This document shows, one piece after another, positions 17,870 through 26,675 of a stretch of DNA of 62,232 bases; positions within the stretch are counted from its first letter, which is position 1, and each line of letters opens with the position of its first letter. Made by a program: the position numbers and the translations under genes. The notes below the pieces were generated by a model, which was given only the letters and a program-made list of their open reading frames with translations, had not been told where the DNA came from and searched no databases. This stretch comes from Bacteroidales bacterium (GTDB lineage Bacteria; Bacteroidota; Bacteroidia; Bacteroidales; UBA932). The stretch is from positions 1 to 62,232 of the forward strand of contig JAEDEB010000004.1 in NCBI GenBank assembly GCA_016293535.1, in the 5' to 3' direction.

Positions 17870-18686
17870 TTCCGTTTCTGATATCCTCACCCCAATAGAG
17901 TTTGCTGGTGAGAGCCTTGATGAAGTTGGAATTATTGAGCCGGACCCGGTTTAGCGAAAACTGTGCCATCTTCACCTCCAGGCGGCTGTCCGCAGGAACG
18001 TCAAGAGTCCTGTTGTCCATGGTGAAGACCACCTTCCTGTCCCGGGACCTGAAAGAGATGGAAATCTCCGAACTGTCCGGAACCACGAGAGGACGCACGT
18101 TCAGGTTATGCGGAGAAATAGGCGAAACTATGAGCACTCGCGATTCGGGAAGGACTATCGGACCGCCTACACTGAGCGAGTATGCCGTCGACCCGGAACT
18201 CGTCGCGACGAGCAGTCCGTCCGCCCAGTAGGTCGGCAGGGGCACCGAGTTTATGGACACGTCCACGCCCAGCATCGCCGCTCCGGAACGATGGACCGTC
18301 ATCTCATTGAGTGCATATGGAAAGGACGCGGGGCCGTTTGCGGAGGCTTCGAGCCCGCTGACGCGGAGCATGGTGCGTTTCTCCACCGAGTACTCTCCCC
18401 TTGCAAGGGCCTCGGCGACGGCCTCGGGCACATTCTCGGACAGGAAACCCAGACGTCCAAGGTTGACCCCCAGAACCGGAATTCCGCTGTCTCCGACTAT
18501 GGTAGACGAGGACAGGAAAGTCCCATCGCCCCCGACGGCAAGGAGCATCTGGGTATCCGGAGGCAGTCCGGTACGCGAATCCCAGACGTACAGCCTGTGA
18601 CCGCCACGCTCGAGCGCCGCCGAAAGCTCCGCCAGACGCGGGTCAGCCTCGAGGCTCCTCTTTCTTGTATATATGGTTATGTTCAT
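17862..18686 (-). CDS. nadK: NAD kinase
   Basis: A 274-residue ATP-NAD kinase that makes NADP. The GGDGTF motif is at residues 52-57, followed by GVNLGRLGFLSE; TSSGSTAYSLSVGGPI is the second NAD-binding signature. The ATG at 18686 is chosen over a TTG at 18701. A TACCTTTG element at 18699-18706 lies only 13 nt before the ATG, so the transcript leader must be very short. It is transcribed away from pdxJ and begins the uppS-bamA-ompH run, the usual order in Bacteroidales. Confidence 0.95.
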   Translation of the reverse strand: MNITIYTRKRSLEADPRLAELSAALERGGHRLYVWDSRTGLPPDTQMLLAVGGDGTFLSSSTIVGDSGIPVLGVNLGRLGFLSENVPEAVAEALARGEYSVEKRTMLRVSGLEASANGPASFPYALNEMTVHRSGAAMLGVDVSINSVPLPTYWADGLLVATSSGSTAYSLSVGGPIVLPESRVLIVSPISPHNLNVRPLVVPDSSEISISFRSRDRKVVFTMDNRTLDVPADSRLEVKMAQFSLNRVRLNNSNFIKALTSKLYWGEDIRNGNE

Positions 18687-18698
18687 ATCGAAATCGGA

Positions 18699-18706
18699 CA
18701 AAGGTA
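18699..18706 (-). promoter_or_regulatory. -7 element of nadK
   Basis: TACCTTTG on the minus strand, an exact match to TAnnTTTG. The ATG is 12 nt downstream. No matching TTG was seen at 19-21 nt upstream. Confidence 0.55.
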
Positions 18707-18729
18707 ATCACAAATCCGTAAATATTGAC

Positions 18730-18737
18730 TACTTTTG
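18730..18737 (+). promoter_or_regulatory. -7 element of pdxJ
   Basis: TACTTTTG, an exact match to TAnnTTTG, 23 nt before the pdxJ ATG. It faces away from the nadK element 24 nt to the left, so the two genes share one compact divergent promoter region. Confidence 0.55.
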
Positions 18738-18760
18738 CCGCCGATAGAACGAACCTGAAA

Positions 18761-19477
18761 ATGACAAAATTAAGCGTCAACATCAACAAGATCGCCACCA
18801 TCAGGAACGCCCGCGGCGGAAATATGCCGGACGTGACCAAGGCGGCGCTGGACATCGAGTCCTTCGGAGCGGAAGGAATAACAGTACATCCGCGTCCGGA
18901 CGAAAGACACATAAGATACTCCGACGTACGGGAGATCCGCCCTCTCGTAAAGACAGAATTCAACATTGAAGGCAACCCCATACCTTCATTCATCGAACTG
19001 GTAAACGAGGTCAGGCCGGACCAGGTCACTCTCGTGCCGGACGCCCACGACGCAATCACATCGAATGCCGGATGGGACACGCTCGCCAACCGCGGATTCC
19101 TCACCGAAGTCTGCAGTGAATTCAAGTCGAAGGGCATACGCGTATCCATATTCATAGATCCCGCCCCGGGAATTGCCGAAGGAGCCGCAGCCTGCGGAGC
19201 CGACCGCGTGGAACTCTACACGGAGGCCTATGCATCCGGATACCTGAAAGACAGGGAAGCGGCCATAGCTCCCTATGTCGCAGCCGCAGAGGAAGCGAGG
19301 AAATGCGGTCTGGGCCTCAACGCCGGCCATGACCTCAGCCTGGTCAACCTCAACTATTTCATAAGGAGGATTCCATGGTGCGACGAGGTATCCATAGGTC
19401 ACGCCCTGATATGCGACGCCCTATACCTCGGACTTGAAAGGACAGTCGGGGAATATCTCAGGCAAATCAAGCTATGA
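18761..19477 (+). CDS. pdxJ: Pyridoxine 5'-phosphate synthase
   Basis: A 238-residue TIM-barrel enzyme. KLSVNINKIATIRNARGG at the start, GITVHPRPDERHIRYSDV near residue 50, FIDPAPG and GLGLNAGHDLS are all hallmark PdxJ stretches. It condenses 3-amino-2-oxopropyl phosphate with deoxyxylulose 5-phosphate in the DXP-dependent route to vitamin B6. The ATG at 18761 gives the conserved N terminus; an upstream in-frame start at 18725 falls inside the promoter. No other B6 gene is in the window. Confidence 0.96.
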   Translation: MTKLSVNINKIATIRNARGGNMPDVTKAALDIESFGAEGITVHPRPDERHIRYSDVREIRPLVKTEFNIEGNPIPSFIELVNEVRPDQVTLVPDAHDAITSNAGWDTLANRGFLTEVCSEFKSKGIRVSIFIDPAPGIAEGAAACGADRVELYTEAYASGYLKDREAAIAPYVAAAEEARKCGLGLNAGHDLSLVNLNYFIRRIPWCDEVSIGHALICDALYLGLERTVGEYLRQIKL

Positions 19478-19509
19478 GGCCCCGAAAGTGGATAATGAAA
19501 GATTTTTCC

Positions 19510-19517
19510 TATATTTG
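19510..19517 (+). promoter_or_regulatory. Putative -7 element of the second OmpH gene
   Basis: TATATTTG matches TAnnTTTG and lies 59 nt before the ATG at 19577, in the 99-nt gap after pdxJ. The -33 TTG was not found at a suitable distance. Confidence 0.5.
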
Positions 19518-19576
19518 CGTCATTGCAGTCTTATGCACGAAAGCATTCCCGACAATAACAAAGTAACACAATAGAA

Positions 19577-20191
19577 ATGAAACACGCACCACTCATCCTC
19601 AGCATCGTCTCTCTCGTCGTTGCTGTGACTCTCGGAGTCCTCGCACTCACCCTCAAACCTAAGCAGGCAGAAACCGCGCAGACTGAAAGTCCCGCCACCC
19701 TCACAGAAGGCGTCATCGCCTATGTACAGCTCGACAAGATAATCGAGCAGTATGACATGGCCAATGACCTCAGGGCAGTTGTCGAGACCAAGGTGGGCAA
19801 CATCCAGGCCGAGATCAACCGCAGAGGCAAGAAGCTTGAGAACGACGTGACCGCATACCAGGACAAGGTGAACAAGGGCCTTATGACCCGTTCTGTAGCC
19901 GAGGCCCAGTACGCAAAGCTCCAGCAGCAGGAGCAGGATTTCAACAACTACGCAAACAAGAAGCAGGCTGAGATCAACGAAGAGCAGATGGTGATGATGA
20001 ACCAGATCAGCGACGCCATCAAGACCTATATCGACGCCTATAATGCCGAGAAGCAGTATGCAATGATACTCTGCAACCAGGCAGGCGTTCCTGTGCTTAC
20101 CGGCGACCTGTCCCTCGACATCACCCAGGAGGTTCTCGACGGACTCAATGCCGAATATGTAAAGTCGAAGAACTCCAAATCAGCTGAATAA
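19577..20191 (+). CDS. OmpH/Skp-family protein with N-terminal membrane anchor
   Basis: A 204-residue protein. Residues 5-26 (PLILSIVSLVVAVTLGVLAL) are a membrane anchor without a clear cleavage site. The periplasmic part starts with AYVQLDKIIEQYDMANDL, the Skp/OmpH signature, followed by a coiled coil of about 80 residues and a conserved end (GVPVLTGDLSLDITQEVLDGLN). It is a paralogue of the soluble OmpH at 13885-14457, but would stay tethered to the inner membrane. It has its own likely promoter, and the next gene starts directly at its stop. A role in outer-membrane protein transit is inferred from the family. Confidence 0.85.
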   Translation: MKHAPLILSIVSLVVAVTLGVLALTLKPKQAETAQTESPATLTEGVIAYVQLDKIIEQYDMANDLRAVVETKVGNIQAEINRRGKKLENDVTAYQDKVNKGLMTRSVAEAQYAKLQQQEQDFNNYANKKQAEINEEQMVMMNQISDAIKTYIDAYNAEKQYAMILCNQAGVPVLTGDLSLDITQEVLDGLNAEYVKSKNSKSAE

Positions 20192-21313
20192 TTGAAGATT
20201 GCGATACTGTCCTGCTTCTATCCCTACAGAGGAGGGATAGCCCAGTTCAATACCTGCCTTTTCAACGAACTGGGCAAGGCCCACGATGTCAAGGCATTCA
20301 ACTTCAAGAGACAGTATCCGGACTTCCTTTTTCCCGGAAAGACGCAGTACGTGAGTGCTGACGATATGGCCGTACCGATAGAGAGCATCTCCCTGTTGGA
20401 TACGGCCAATCCGTTTTCATACATAAGCACTGCCCGGGCCATACGCGAATGGGATCCAGACGTTCTTATAGTCAGATACTGGATGTCATATTTCGCACCG
20501 TCACTGGGATATGTCACCAGACATATGTCCGACAGGTGCAAGGTGATATCCATACTCGACAATGTCATTCCCCACGAACCGCATTTTTTCGACAGACCGT
20601 TCACCAAGTATTTCCTCTCGGGAAGTGACGGGTGCATAACCCTTTGCGAGGCCGTATCCAGGGACCTGCTCGAAATCTGGCCCGAGGCCAGGTACAAGGT
20701 CATACAACATCCCCTTTACAGCCATTTCGGGACCCCTTGCGGCAGAAATGATGCCGCCTCTTCCCTCGGGATAGATCCCCGGAAGAAGACCCTCCTGTTC
20801 TTCGGTCTCATCAGGGAATACAAGGGACTGGACATACTTCTGAAGGCATTCGGAGAACTCGGCCCTGACTACCAGCTCGTGATTGCAGGAGAGCCCTACG
20901 GTTCCTTCGCCCCATATCAGGAAATCATAGATGCATCCACGGCAAAGGACAGGATACACGTCTTCCCAAAATTCATCAGGGACAACGAGGTTTCCCGCTT
21001 CTTCTCGGTCGCGGACGCCGTGGTACTCCCGTACAGGAGTGCAACCCAGAGCGGCATCAGTTCGGTGTCATACCACTTCGAGGTTCCTGTCATAGTGACA
21101 GCGGTAGGCGGGCTCAAGGAGACAATTGGAGACCGTGGCACGGGTCTTGTCGCAGAAGAGTGCTCGCCTGAAGCAATAAAGGCCGAGATAGAGCGCTTTT
21201 TCTCGGATCCCATGCTTCGGGAGTCCTGCATAGAGAACATCAGGAAAGAAAAGACAAGGCTTTCCTGGGGGAATTTCTGCAGAAAGCTGACAGATTTCAT
21301 AAAAGAACTCTAA
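20192..21313 (+). CDS. Group 1 (GT4-like) glycosyltransferase
   Basis: A 373-residue GT-B fold glycosyltransferase. The N terminus KIAILSCFYPYRGGIAQFN is the typical acceptor-domain start with a glycine-rich loop. RKKTLLFFGLIREYKGLDILLKAF opens the donor-binding domain, and YRSATQSGISSVSYHFEVPV..T.VGGLKE is the nucleotide-sugar-binding segment. The start is a TTG at 20192, directly after the stop of the preceding gene; no in-frame ATG would keep the conserved N terminus. The first few residues support TTG as a real start. Acceptor and sugar are unknown. A LysM protein follows 4 nt later, which hints at an envelope glycan. Confidence 0.85.
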   Translation: MKIAILSCFYPYRGGIAQFNTCLFNELGKAHDVKAFNFKRQYPDFLFPGKTQYVSADDMAVPIESISLLDTANPFSYISTARAIREWDPDVLIVRYWMSYFAPSLGYVTRHMSDRCKVISILDNVIPHEPHFFDRPFTKYFLSGSDGCITLCEAVSRDLLEIWPEARYKVIQHPLYSHFGTPCGRNDAASSLGIDPRKKTLLFFGLIREYKGLDILLKAFGELGPDYQLVIAGEPYGSFAPYQEIIDASTAKDRIHVFPKFIRDNEVSRFFSVADAVVLPYRSATQSGISSVSYHFEVPVIVTAVGGLKETIGDRGTGLVAEECSPEAIKAEIERFFSDPMLRESCIENIRKEKTRLSWGNFCRKLTDFIKEL

Positions 21314-21317
21314 ACTT

Positions 21318-22859
21318 ATGGGAAAAAGAACCTTACTGGCAGCAATACTCTCAGTCTTCACCTACATCGGTGTGGCTGGACAGGATTATGTACCCGTACC
21401 TGTGACAGTTTCGAAGGAAAAAGTGAAACTTGACGGGAAGGTATACTATTCCCACGTCGTCCTGGAGCGACAGACCCTGTATGGAATAAGCAAGGCTTAC
21501 AATGTCACTATCGAAGACCTCTACAGGGCCAATGAAAGCATAGGTCTCAGAGAAAACGGGCTTAAGAAGAACTCCATCATCCTCATCCCTTTCAAGAACG
21601 AAGCGAAGCCAGCCGAGAGGAAGAACAACAGGAGGAGGGAAGCCGAGGCGGTAAAGGACAGCATCGAGCAGCATCAGACGGTCAGGAAAGACTACATCGA
21701 GGAATTCGGGGAAGTCGATGTCCAGACAGAAGAGGCAGAACCCCAGCCTGCAGCTGAAATCCCGGCAGACAGTCTGGCTGCAGCAACGCCTGAAATGCCG
21801 GAACCGCGCAGCGAGGTGAATATGATACTGATGCTCCCCCTCAAGGCAGCAAGCGGAAGGGGAACCAGCGGTTATATGGACTTCTACAGCGGAGCCATCC
21901 TTGCCGCCCGCGCCAAGGGACTTCAGGGAATAAACGTGAACCTAAGCGTCTTCGACGTGGCGGAAGCTTTGCCTGAGCTCGACGAGGATCTCCTGCGGAA
22001 AACAGATGTGGTGATAGGTCCGGTATTCTACGACAATCTCAAGGCACTTCTGGACAAGATTCCGGAAAGCACGGCAGTGGTTTCTCCAATGGACCCGAAA
22101 ACTGAAAGTCTCGCCAGGAACCACAAAAACCTCATTCAGGCTCATGGAAGCAACGAAATGCAGTATGCCGGGATTGCCGACTGGATAGCTTCCGACATGG
22201 GCGAGGGCGAAAAGCTGCTCATCATCTACGAAAGCGGAAAGGACAACGACATCGAATCCGTGGAAAGACTTCTGGAAGAAAGGAAAGTCAACAGCGGAAA
22301 GATTTCCTACAACATACTCGAGGGAAGGAGCATAGACACAGCCATAAAGGCGAGGCTGGAGGCCGGTATGACCAACAGGGTGCTCATCGTATCCGATAGC
22401 GAGGCATTCGTCAACGACGCAATAAGGAATCTTGCCCTTCTCACCCTCGAAAGTTCCGGCGGTTACGACATCGCGCTCTACGGTCCTTCCAAGATAAGGT
22501 CATACGAAACCATAGAGGCGGAGAACCTGCACAAGACAAAACTCCATCTGGCAATGTCATACAATGTCAATTATGACGACCCGAGGGTAATGGATTTCCT
22601 GATGAAATACCGTGCAGTATGCAGGACTGAACCGTCTGCATTCGCTTATCAGGGCTACGACCTCTGCTATTTCTTCATCAGCATGGTGGCAAAATACGGC
22701 GACAATTGGACGAAATGGTTCTGCGAAGAATCCGCATCCATGCTCCAGGCCAACTTCAAATTCAATAGGATTGATGAGGGAAGCAATGCCGGATTTGTCA
22801 ACGGCGGGCTCAGACGCATCGTCTACGACGACGACTACACTGTGGATGTCCTCAATTGA
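21318..22859 (+). CDS. LysM-domain protein with periplasmic-binding-like domain
   Basis: A 513-residue exported protein. A signal peptide (about residues 1-21) is followed by a LysM peptidoglycan-binding motif (VVLERQTLYGISKAYNVTIEDLYRAN, about 46-75). A charged, Glu/Pro-rich linker (about 95-165) leads to a domain that resembles type 1 periplasmic binding proteins and LpoA (MILMLPLKAASGRGTSGYMDFYSGAILAA..., VVIGPVFYD, VVSPMDPKT). In Bacteroidota such fusions are common but poorly studied. It could sense or bind cell-wall fragments or activate a synthase; this is inference. It is the last gene of its operon. Its end overlaps the convergent recN by 8 nt, and a terminator for it lies inside recN. 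Confidence 0.78.
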   Translation: MGKRTLLAAILSVFTYIGVAGQDYVPVPVTVSKEKVKLDGKVYYSHVVLERQTLYGISKAYNVTIEDLYRANESIGLRENGLKKNSIILIPFKNEAKPAERKNNRRREAEAVKDSIEQHQTVRKDYIEEFGEVDVQTEEAEPQPAAEIPADSLAAATPEMPEPRSEVNMILMLPLKAASGRGTSGYMDFYSGAILAARAKGLQGINVNLSVFDVAEALPELDEDLLRKTDVVIGPVFYDNLKALLDKIPESTAVVSPMDPKTESLARNHKNLIQAHGSNEMQYAGIADWIASDMGEGEKLLIIYESGKDNDIESVERLLEERKVNSGKISYNILEGRSIDTAIKARLEAGMTNRVLIVSDSEAFVNDAIRNLALLTLESSGGYDIALYGPSKIRSYETIEAENLHKTKLHLAMSYNVNYDDPRVMDFLMKYRAVCRTEPSAFAYQGYDLCYFFISMVAKYGDNWTKWFCEESASMLQANFKFNRIDEGSNAGFVNGGLRRIVYDDDYTVDVLN

Positions 22860-24528
22860 TGCCGAGAAGCTCACGGGCATTGGCAACGGCAGCATCCGTA
22901 AGCACTGAACCGCTCAACATTCTCGCAAGTTCAAGGACTCTCCGCTCCTCGGAGAGTTTTTCTATTCTGGAGACAGTCCTTCCGTCAGATTCGACGGACT
23001 TTGTCACGAGATAATGGGCCTTCCCCTTGGCAGCGACCTGCGGCAGGTGGGTGATTGCGAAAACCTGCATAGTGCTGCCCATAGAGCATATCATAGAGCC
23101 CATCTTGTCAGCCACGCTTCCGGAAACGCCAGTATCTATCTCGTCGAATATCATTACAGGCATATTGCAGTAGCGGGCCATGAGATCCTTGAGAGAGAGC
23201 ATTATCCTTGAAAGTTCACCTCCGGAAGCACAACGGGCAATGTCCACTCTGTTGCGGCCTGTGGCCGAGAAAGTGAAAGATACCGAATCGGAGCCGGAAG
23301 GGCCCGCAGCTTGCTCTTCAAGAACCACAGCAAAATCTGCAAGAGGCATCTCGAGGGAGCGGATGCTGTTTCTAATCTCATCGGAGAAGCGAAGCGCAGC
23401 GGCAACGCGGACCTCATGAAGAGACTCTGCGGCGCGGGAGAGTTCTGCGGCAGCCTTTTCCTTCTCCTTCTCCATATCCGCAATCCTGTCCCTGAGTTCA
23501 GAGCTGTCCGACAGCAAAGAGGACAGGGAATCACGATAGGCTATAAGTTCAGCGACTGTAGCAACGCCGTATTTCTTGAGGAGGGAATAAAGCAGCGAAA
23601 GCCTGTCATCAACAAACTGAAGCCTCTCTTCCGACACGTCAAGTCCTTCATTGAGAGTTTCCACGTCAGACATCACATCCTCGACTTCATAGCGCACGGA
23701 CTCGAGCCTTTCGGCAAGGGCTGCCGACGAAGGTATGTAGGCAGAAAGTCGCTCCAGCCTCTTCTGGATTTCCTTGAGGGAGTTGGCAATGGACATTTCC
23801 ACATCCGATGAACTCATATCCGAGAGGCTCAGGCATTCGCAAAGGAGACTCTTGATTTCCTCTGCATTCGCAAGTTTCTTCTGCTCCTCCTCCAGTTCCT
23901 CGAGTTCACCGTCCTTGAGAGCAGCTTCCTCCAGCCGCTTGAGCTGGGCTTCGTTGAAATCCCTGTCCCTCTCTGCCGAAGCCAACTGTTCCTGAAGGGC
24001 TTTCAGAACAGCCCCGGTCTCCTCGAGACGCTTCCACGCAGCAGCGCAGGCATCGAGCTGTTCCCTGTCTCCTGCATAGCGGTCAAGTATGGAAAGCTGA
24101 TAGCGACGGTCAGAAAGCAGCATTGTCTGATGCTGCGAATGTATGTCCACAAGTCTTGCGGCAAGTTGGGAAAGGGTCTGTACCGAAACTGGAATGTCGT
24201 TTACAAAGGCACGGGAACGCCCGTTCCTTGAGACCATCCTGCGGACAGTGATATTGCCTTCATCCCAATCGAGCTCGTTCTCCTCGAATACGGTCTTCAG
24301 GGCTTCGTCCCCAGGGTCTGAGGAGAACTGGGCCTCGACTATGCATCTGTCGGCACCTTCCGCAATAGCCGACACATCCGAGCGGCCTCCGAGCAGAAGG
24401 TTCAGGGCTCCAAGCAGAATGGACTTTCCGGCTCCAGTCTGGCCGGTTATGATGACAAGACCCTCCGGAAATTCGATGTCCAGAGAGTCTATGAGCACAT
24501 AATTCCTGACCTGAAGCCTGGAAAGCAT
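22852..24528 (-). CDS. recN: DNA repair protein RecN
   Basis: A 558-residue SMC-like ATPase. Walker A is GQTGAGKS at about residues 30-37. Two coiled-coil arms (about 150-370) flank the hinge. The C-terminal half has the ABC signature (CASGGELSRIMLSLKDLMA) and Walker B (VMIFDEIDTGVSG), then VFAITHLPQVAAKG. It holds DNA ends during double-strand break repair by RecA. It lies 3 nt after rpoZ and is the last gene of the minus-strand run from the OPA transporter. Its 3' part carries a terminator on the opposite strand. Confidence 0.96.
   Translation of the reverse strand: MLSRLQVRNYVLIDSLDIEFPEGLVIITGQTGAGKSILLGALNLLLGGRSDVSAIAEGADRCIVEAQFSSDPGDEALKTVFEENELDWDEGNITVRRMVSRNGRSRAFVNDIPVSVQTLSQLAARLVDIHSQHQTMLLSDRRYQLSILDRYAGDREQLDACAAAWKRLEETGAVLKALQEQLASAERDRDFNEAQLKRLEEAALKDGELEELEEEQKKLANAEEIKSLLCECLSLSDMSSSDVEMSIANSLKEIQKRLERLSAYIPSSAALAERLESVRYEVEDVMSDVETLNEGLDVSEERLQFVDDRLSLLYSLLKKYGVATVAELIAYRDSLSSLLSDSSELRDRIADMEKEKEKAAAELSRAAESLHEVRVAAALRFSDEIRNSIRSLEMPLADFAVVLEEQAAGPSGSDSVSFTFSATGRNRVDIARCASGGELSRIMLSLKDLMARYCNMPVMIFDEIDTGVSGSVADKMGSMICSMGSTMQVFAITHLPQVAAKGKAHYLVTKSVESDGRTVSRIEKLSEERRVLELARMLSGSVLTDAAVANARELLGIN
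22938..22961 (+). terminator. Intrinsic terminator for the LysM gene, inside recN
   Basis: A perfect 7-bp stem CTCTCCG/CGGAGAG (22938-22944 and 22950-22956) with a CTCCT loop is followed by TTTTT on the plus strand. It sits 79 nt after the stop of the LysM gene, within the 3' coding part of the convergent recN. Confidence 0.75.
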
Positions 24529-24531
24529 CTT

Positions 24532-24849
24532 CTATTCCTCCTCCTTCTTTGCCTGACGATAATAGATTTCGCCTTCCTCGAACTCGGAAATCGCCACGAG
24601 GGACGGCTTCGGCTGACGCTCGTAGTACTTCGAAATCTCTATCTGCTCACGGTTCTCATATACTTCTTCCATCGTATCCCTCTCGTTCCTGAAGTCGTTC
24701 AGTTTTTCGTTGAGCTCCTTCTTCTCGTCCAGGGCAATCTGATTCGCCCTCTTTGCGAGTATCACAACAGTTTCATAAATGTTTCCTGTAGGAGCCGCGA
24801 AATCCACGAGGTCGCGGGTAATGGTGTTGGTAGGTATTTTTGTTGCCAT
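24532..24849 (-). CDS. rpoZ: RNA polymerase omega subunit, Bacteroidota type
   Basis: A 105-residue protein matching the Bacteroidota omega/Rpb6-like family: NTITRDLVDFAAPTGNIYET near the start, then VVILAKRANQI and the conserved VYENREQIEISKYYERQPKP. Omega aids assembly and stability of RNA polymerase. It sits between bamD and recN, the usual neighbourhood in the phylum, though coaBC, which often lies between rpoZ and recN, is missing here. A hairpin lies in the 61-nt gap between bamD and this gene. Confidence 0.85.
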   Translation of the reverse strand: MATKIPTNTITRDLVDFAAPTGNIYETVVILAKRANQIALDEKKELNEKLNDFRNERDTMEEVYENREQIEISKYYERQPKPSLVAISEFEEGEIYYRQAKKEEE

Positions 24850-24878
24850 AGTCTTTTGTTTTCTTCCAATATGATATA

Positions 24879-24898
24879 CCCCCTCAAAACTGAGAGGG
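24879..24898 (-). repeat. Hairpin in the bamD-rpoZ gap
   Basis: An 8-bp stem (24879-24886 and 24891-24898, 4-nt loop, one wobble pair). It is not followed by a T run in the direction of the flanking genes, so it is more likely an mRNA processing or stability element than a terminator. Confidence 0.4.
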
Positions 24899-24910
24899 TT
24901 TCAAAAAATT

Positions 24911-25804
24911 TTATTCCGATTCTTTCGATTTTTCCGAGGCTCCCGCCTTCTCGAGTTTCTTTCTTTCCTTGGCGAAGGATTTCTCCCTCGTATCGTTCAC
25001 CTCGCCGGTGTAACGTCCAAGAGCCTTCTGCGCCCTCTGGTAAAGTACGTCAAGTTCCTTCCTGTACTTGGATTCCGGCATCTCACCCACGAAATTAAGG
25101 TAGTCGTCGGAGAAGACCAGATATCTTTCCTTCTGCTTCTGAGGCACGCTTAGCTTTGCATATTTGTATGAGGACATAGCAGTGTAGTACAGTATGTCTT
25201 CGCGGTATATATTTTCCGCATTGTCCTTCAGAACATTGACAAGAGCCACCCTGGAAGCGAGATAATCCTCCATCCTGTAGTAGAGTTTCGCTCCCTCGAA
25301 AGCCTTGGTGTCGAGACGCCAGTGAAGGTCCTTGATCATTGCCTCGCAATCCTCCAGATGGGGAGTCTCGGGATATTCCCTCAGGTACAGACCGATTTCG
25401 CTGAGAGCCCTGTTCGTAGGGCTCTGATCGAGCTCATACCTCAGAGTCTGCTTGTACAGACAGTCTATCCTGAGGTAGCGTGCATCGGATGCGAAAGGAC
25501 TCCTCGGATAATTGGTCACGAACTTCTCGAAATTCGTCTCCGCAGTATAGAAATCCTTGAACTTGTAGTTGCTTAGTCCCCAGTAGTACAACACCGTGTC
25601 ATCCTTTTCGGTTCCGTTGGTCTGTACGGAAAGGGATTCAAAGAGCTGGGCGGCCTTGTTGTACTTGCCCGCTTCGAACATCTGGAATGCAGCCGCGTAC
25701 TTGGCATCCACATCCGAGCTTTGAAGCATCATTTCAAACTGGGACTTGCAGGAAACAGTCGCGCATACCAGGGAGAGCGCCACGAGTATTGATCTTGCTT
25801 TCAT
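24911..25804 (-). CDS. bamD: Outer-membrane assembly lipoprotein BamD
   Basis: A 297-residue lipoprotein. The signal peptide ends at Cys19 (VCATVSC). The body is a set of TPR helices: YAAAFQMFEAGKYNKAAQLFESL, YYWGLSNYKFKDFYTAETNFEKFVTNYPRSPFASDARY and further repeats. This is the BamD/YfiO arrangement, an essential partner of BamA (14512-17097). The C-terminal 30 residues are highly charged (EVNDTREKSFAKERKKLEKAG). It is 13 nt after the SDR gene and 61 nt before rpoZ on the same strand, so all three may share one transcript. Confidence 0.92.
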   Translation of the reverse strand: MKARSILVALSLVCATVSCKSQFEMMLQSSDVDAKYAAAFQMFEAGKYNKAAQLFESLSVQTNGTEKDDTVLYYWGLSNYKFKDFYTAETNFEKFVTNYPRSPFASDARYLRIDCLYKQTLRYELDQSPTNRALSEIGLYLREYPETPHLEDCEAMIKDLHWRLDTKAFEGAKLYYRMEDYLASRVALVNVLKDNAENIYREDILYYTAMSSYKYAKLSVPQKQKERYLVFSDDYLNFVGEMPESKYRKELDVLYQRAQKALGRYTGEVNDTREKSFAKERKKLEKAGASEKSKESE

Positions 25805-25817
25805 ATAGAATTATGAC

Positions 25818-26675
25818 CTAGAAATTTGCAAAATAATGTCCGAACTTCCTGTAGCACCACCCGAGAAGATTCTCCGGAAGTATTGCGCAAATCGGACGGA
25901 AGATATGGTTAAGAACGCCTGGCATGGTCCCCTTGCGGCGCTTGAACGTGGCCTTGATTGCCGCATCGACCGCCTTCTGAGGCCTGATCATCACGGCCAG
26001 CCCCCTGGCTATGGCCCTGAGATTCGGCGGCAGAGGGATGAGAGGGGTATCGACTGCGCCGAAATATGCATTCGTGACGCTTACGCCCGTACCCCTGCAC
26101 TCTATTCTCAGCGAACGGGAATAATCCTTTACAAAACGCTTTGTGCTGGAGTACATTCCAAGACAAGGCCATGGCATCCATGCAGCCAGCGACGAGATGT
26201 TGAGCACGTAGCCGTTATGCCTCAGCTTCATTTCCGGAACATACTCGCGGCAGAGGAGCAAAGGCGTCGTGCAATGCACCTGCATCATATTCTTGAGTCT
26301 CACGGGGGAGGTTTCCGCTATTCCGGTTGCATAGAGCATACCCGCATTGTTGACCAGAACCTCGACCACTGCACCGGCCTCGTCGGTCTTCCTTTTTATG
26401 GTCTCTGCAGCTTCCATCAGGGAAAGGTCCTGAACTATGCTCAGCATCCTGAAGTCCGACGCATACCCGCCGCGCCAGTCTGTCAGCGAGTTTACCAGAG
26501 CTTTGACCGAATCTTCCAGAAGACGCAGATTCCCTTCAGACAGGTCCACAGCCACAATATTGTAGCCCATCAACGCAAGCTGCTCGCAGTAGAGACGCCC
26601 CATCCCGCCAGCTGCTCCCGTCACAAGGGCGAAATTTTCAAATCTTCTGAAATTCTTCTCAGTTACCTTAATCAT
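25818..26675 (-). CDS. SDR-family oxidoreductase
   Basis: A 285-residue short-chain dehydrogenase with TGAAGGMG at residues 19-26, NNAG at 109-112, and Tyr175/Lys179 (YSSTK). The Gly-rich motif is slightly unusual (GGMG instead of xGIG). The C terminus is long and basic, as in SDRs acting on lipids. Its ATG overlaps the stop of the OPA transporter gene by 8 nt, so the two are translationally linked. The substrate is not identifiable. It is the third SDR in the window. Confidence 0.85.
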   Translation of the reverse strand: MIKVTEKNFRRFENFALVTGAAGGMGRLYCEQLALMGYNIVAVDLSEGNLRLLEDSVKALVNSLTDWRGGYASDFRMLSIVQDLSLMEAAETIKRKTDEAGAVVEVLVNNAGMLYATGIAETSPVRLKNMMQVHCTTPLLLCREYVPEMKLRHNGYVLNISSLAAWMPWPCLGMYSSTKRFVKDYSRSLRIECRGTGVSVTNAYFGAVDTPLIPLPPNLRAIARGLAVMIRPQKAVDAAIKATFKRRKGTMPGVLNHIFRPICAILPENLLGWCYRKFGHYFANF

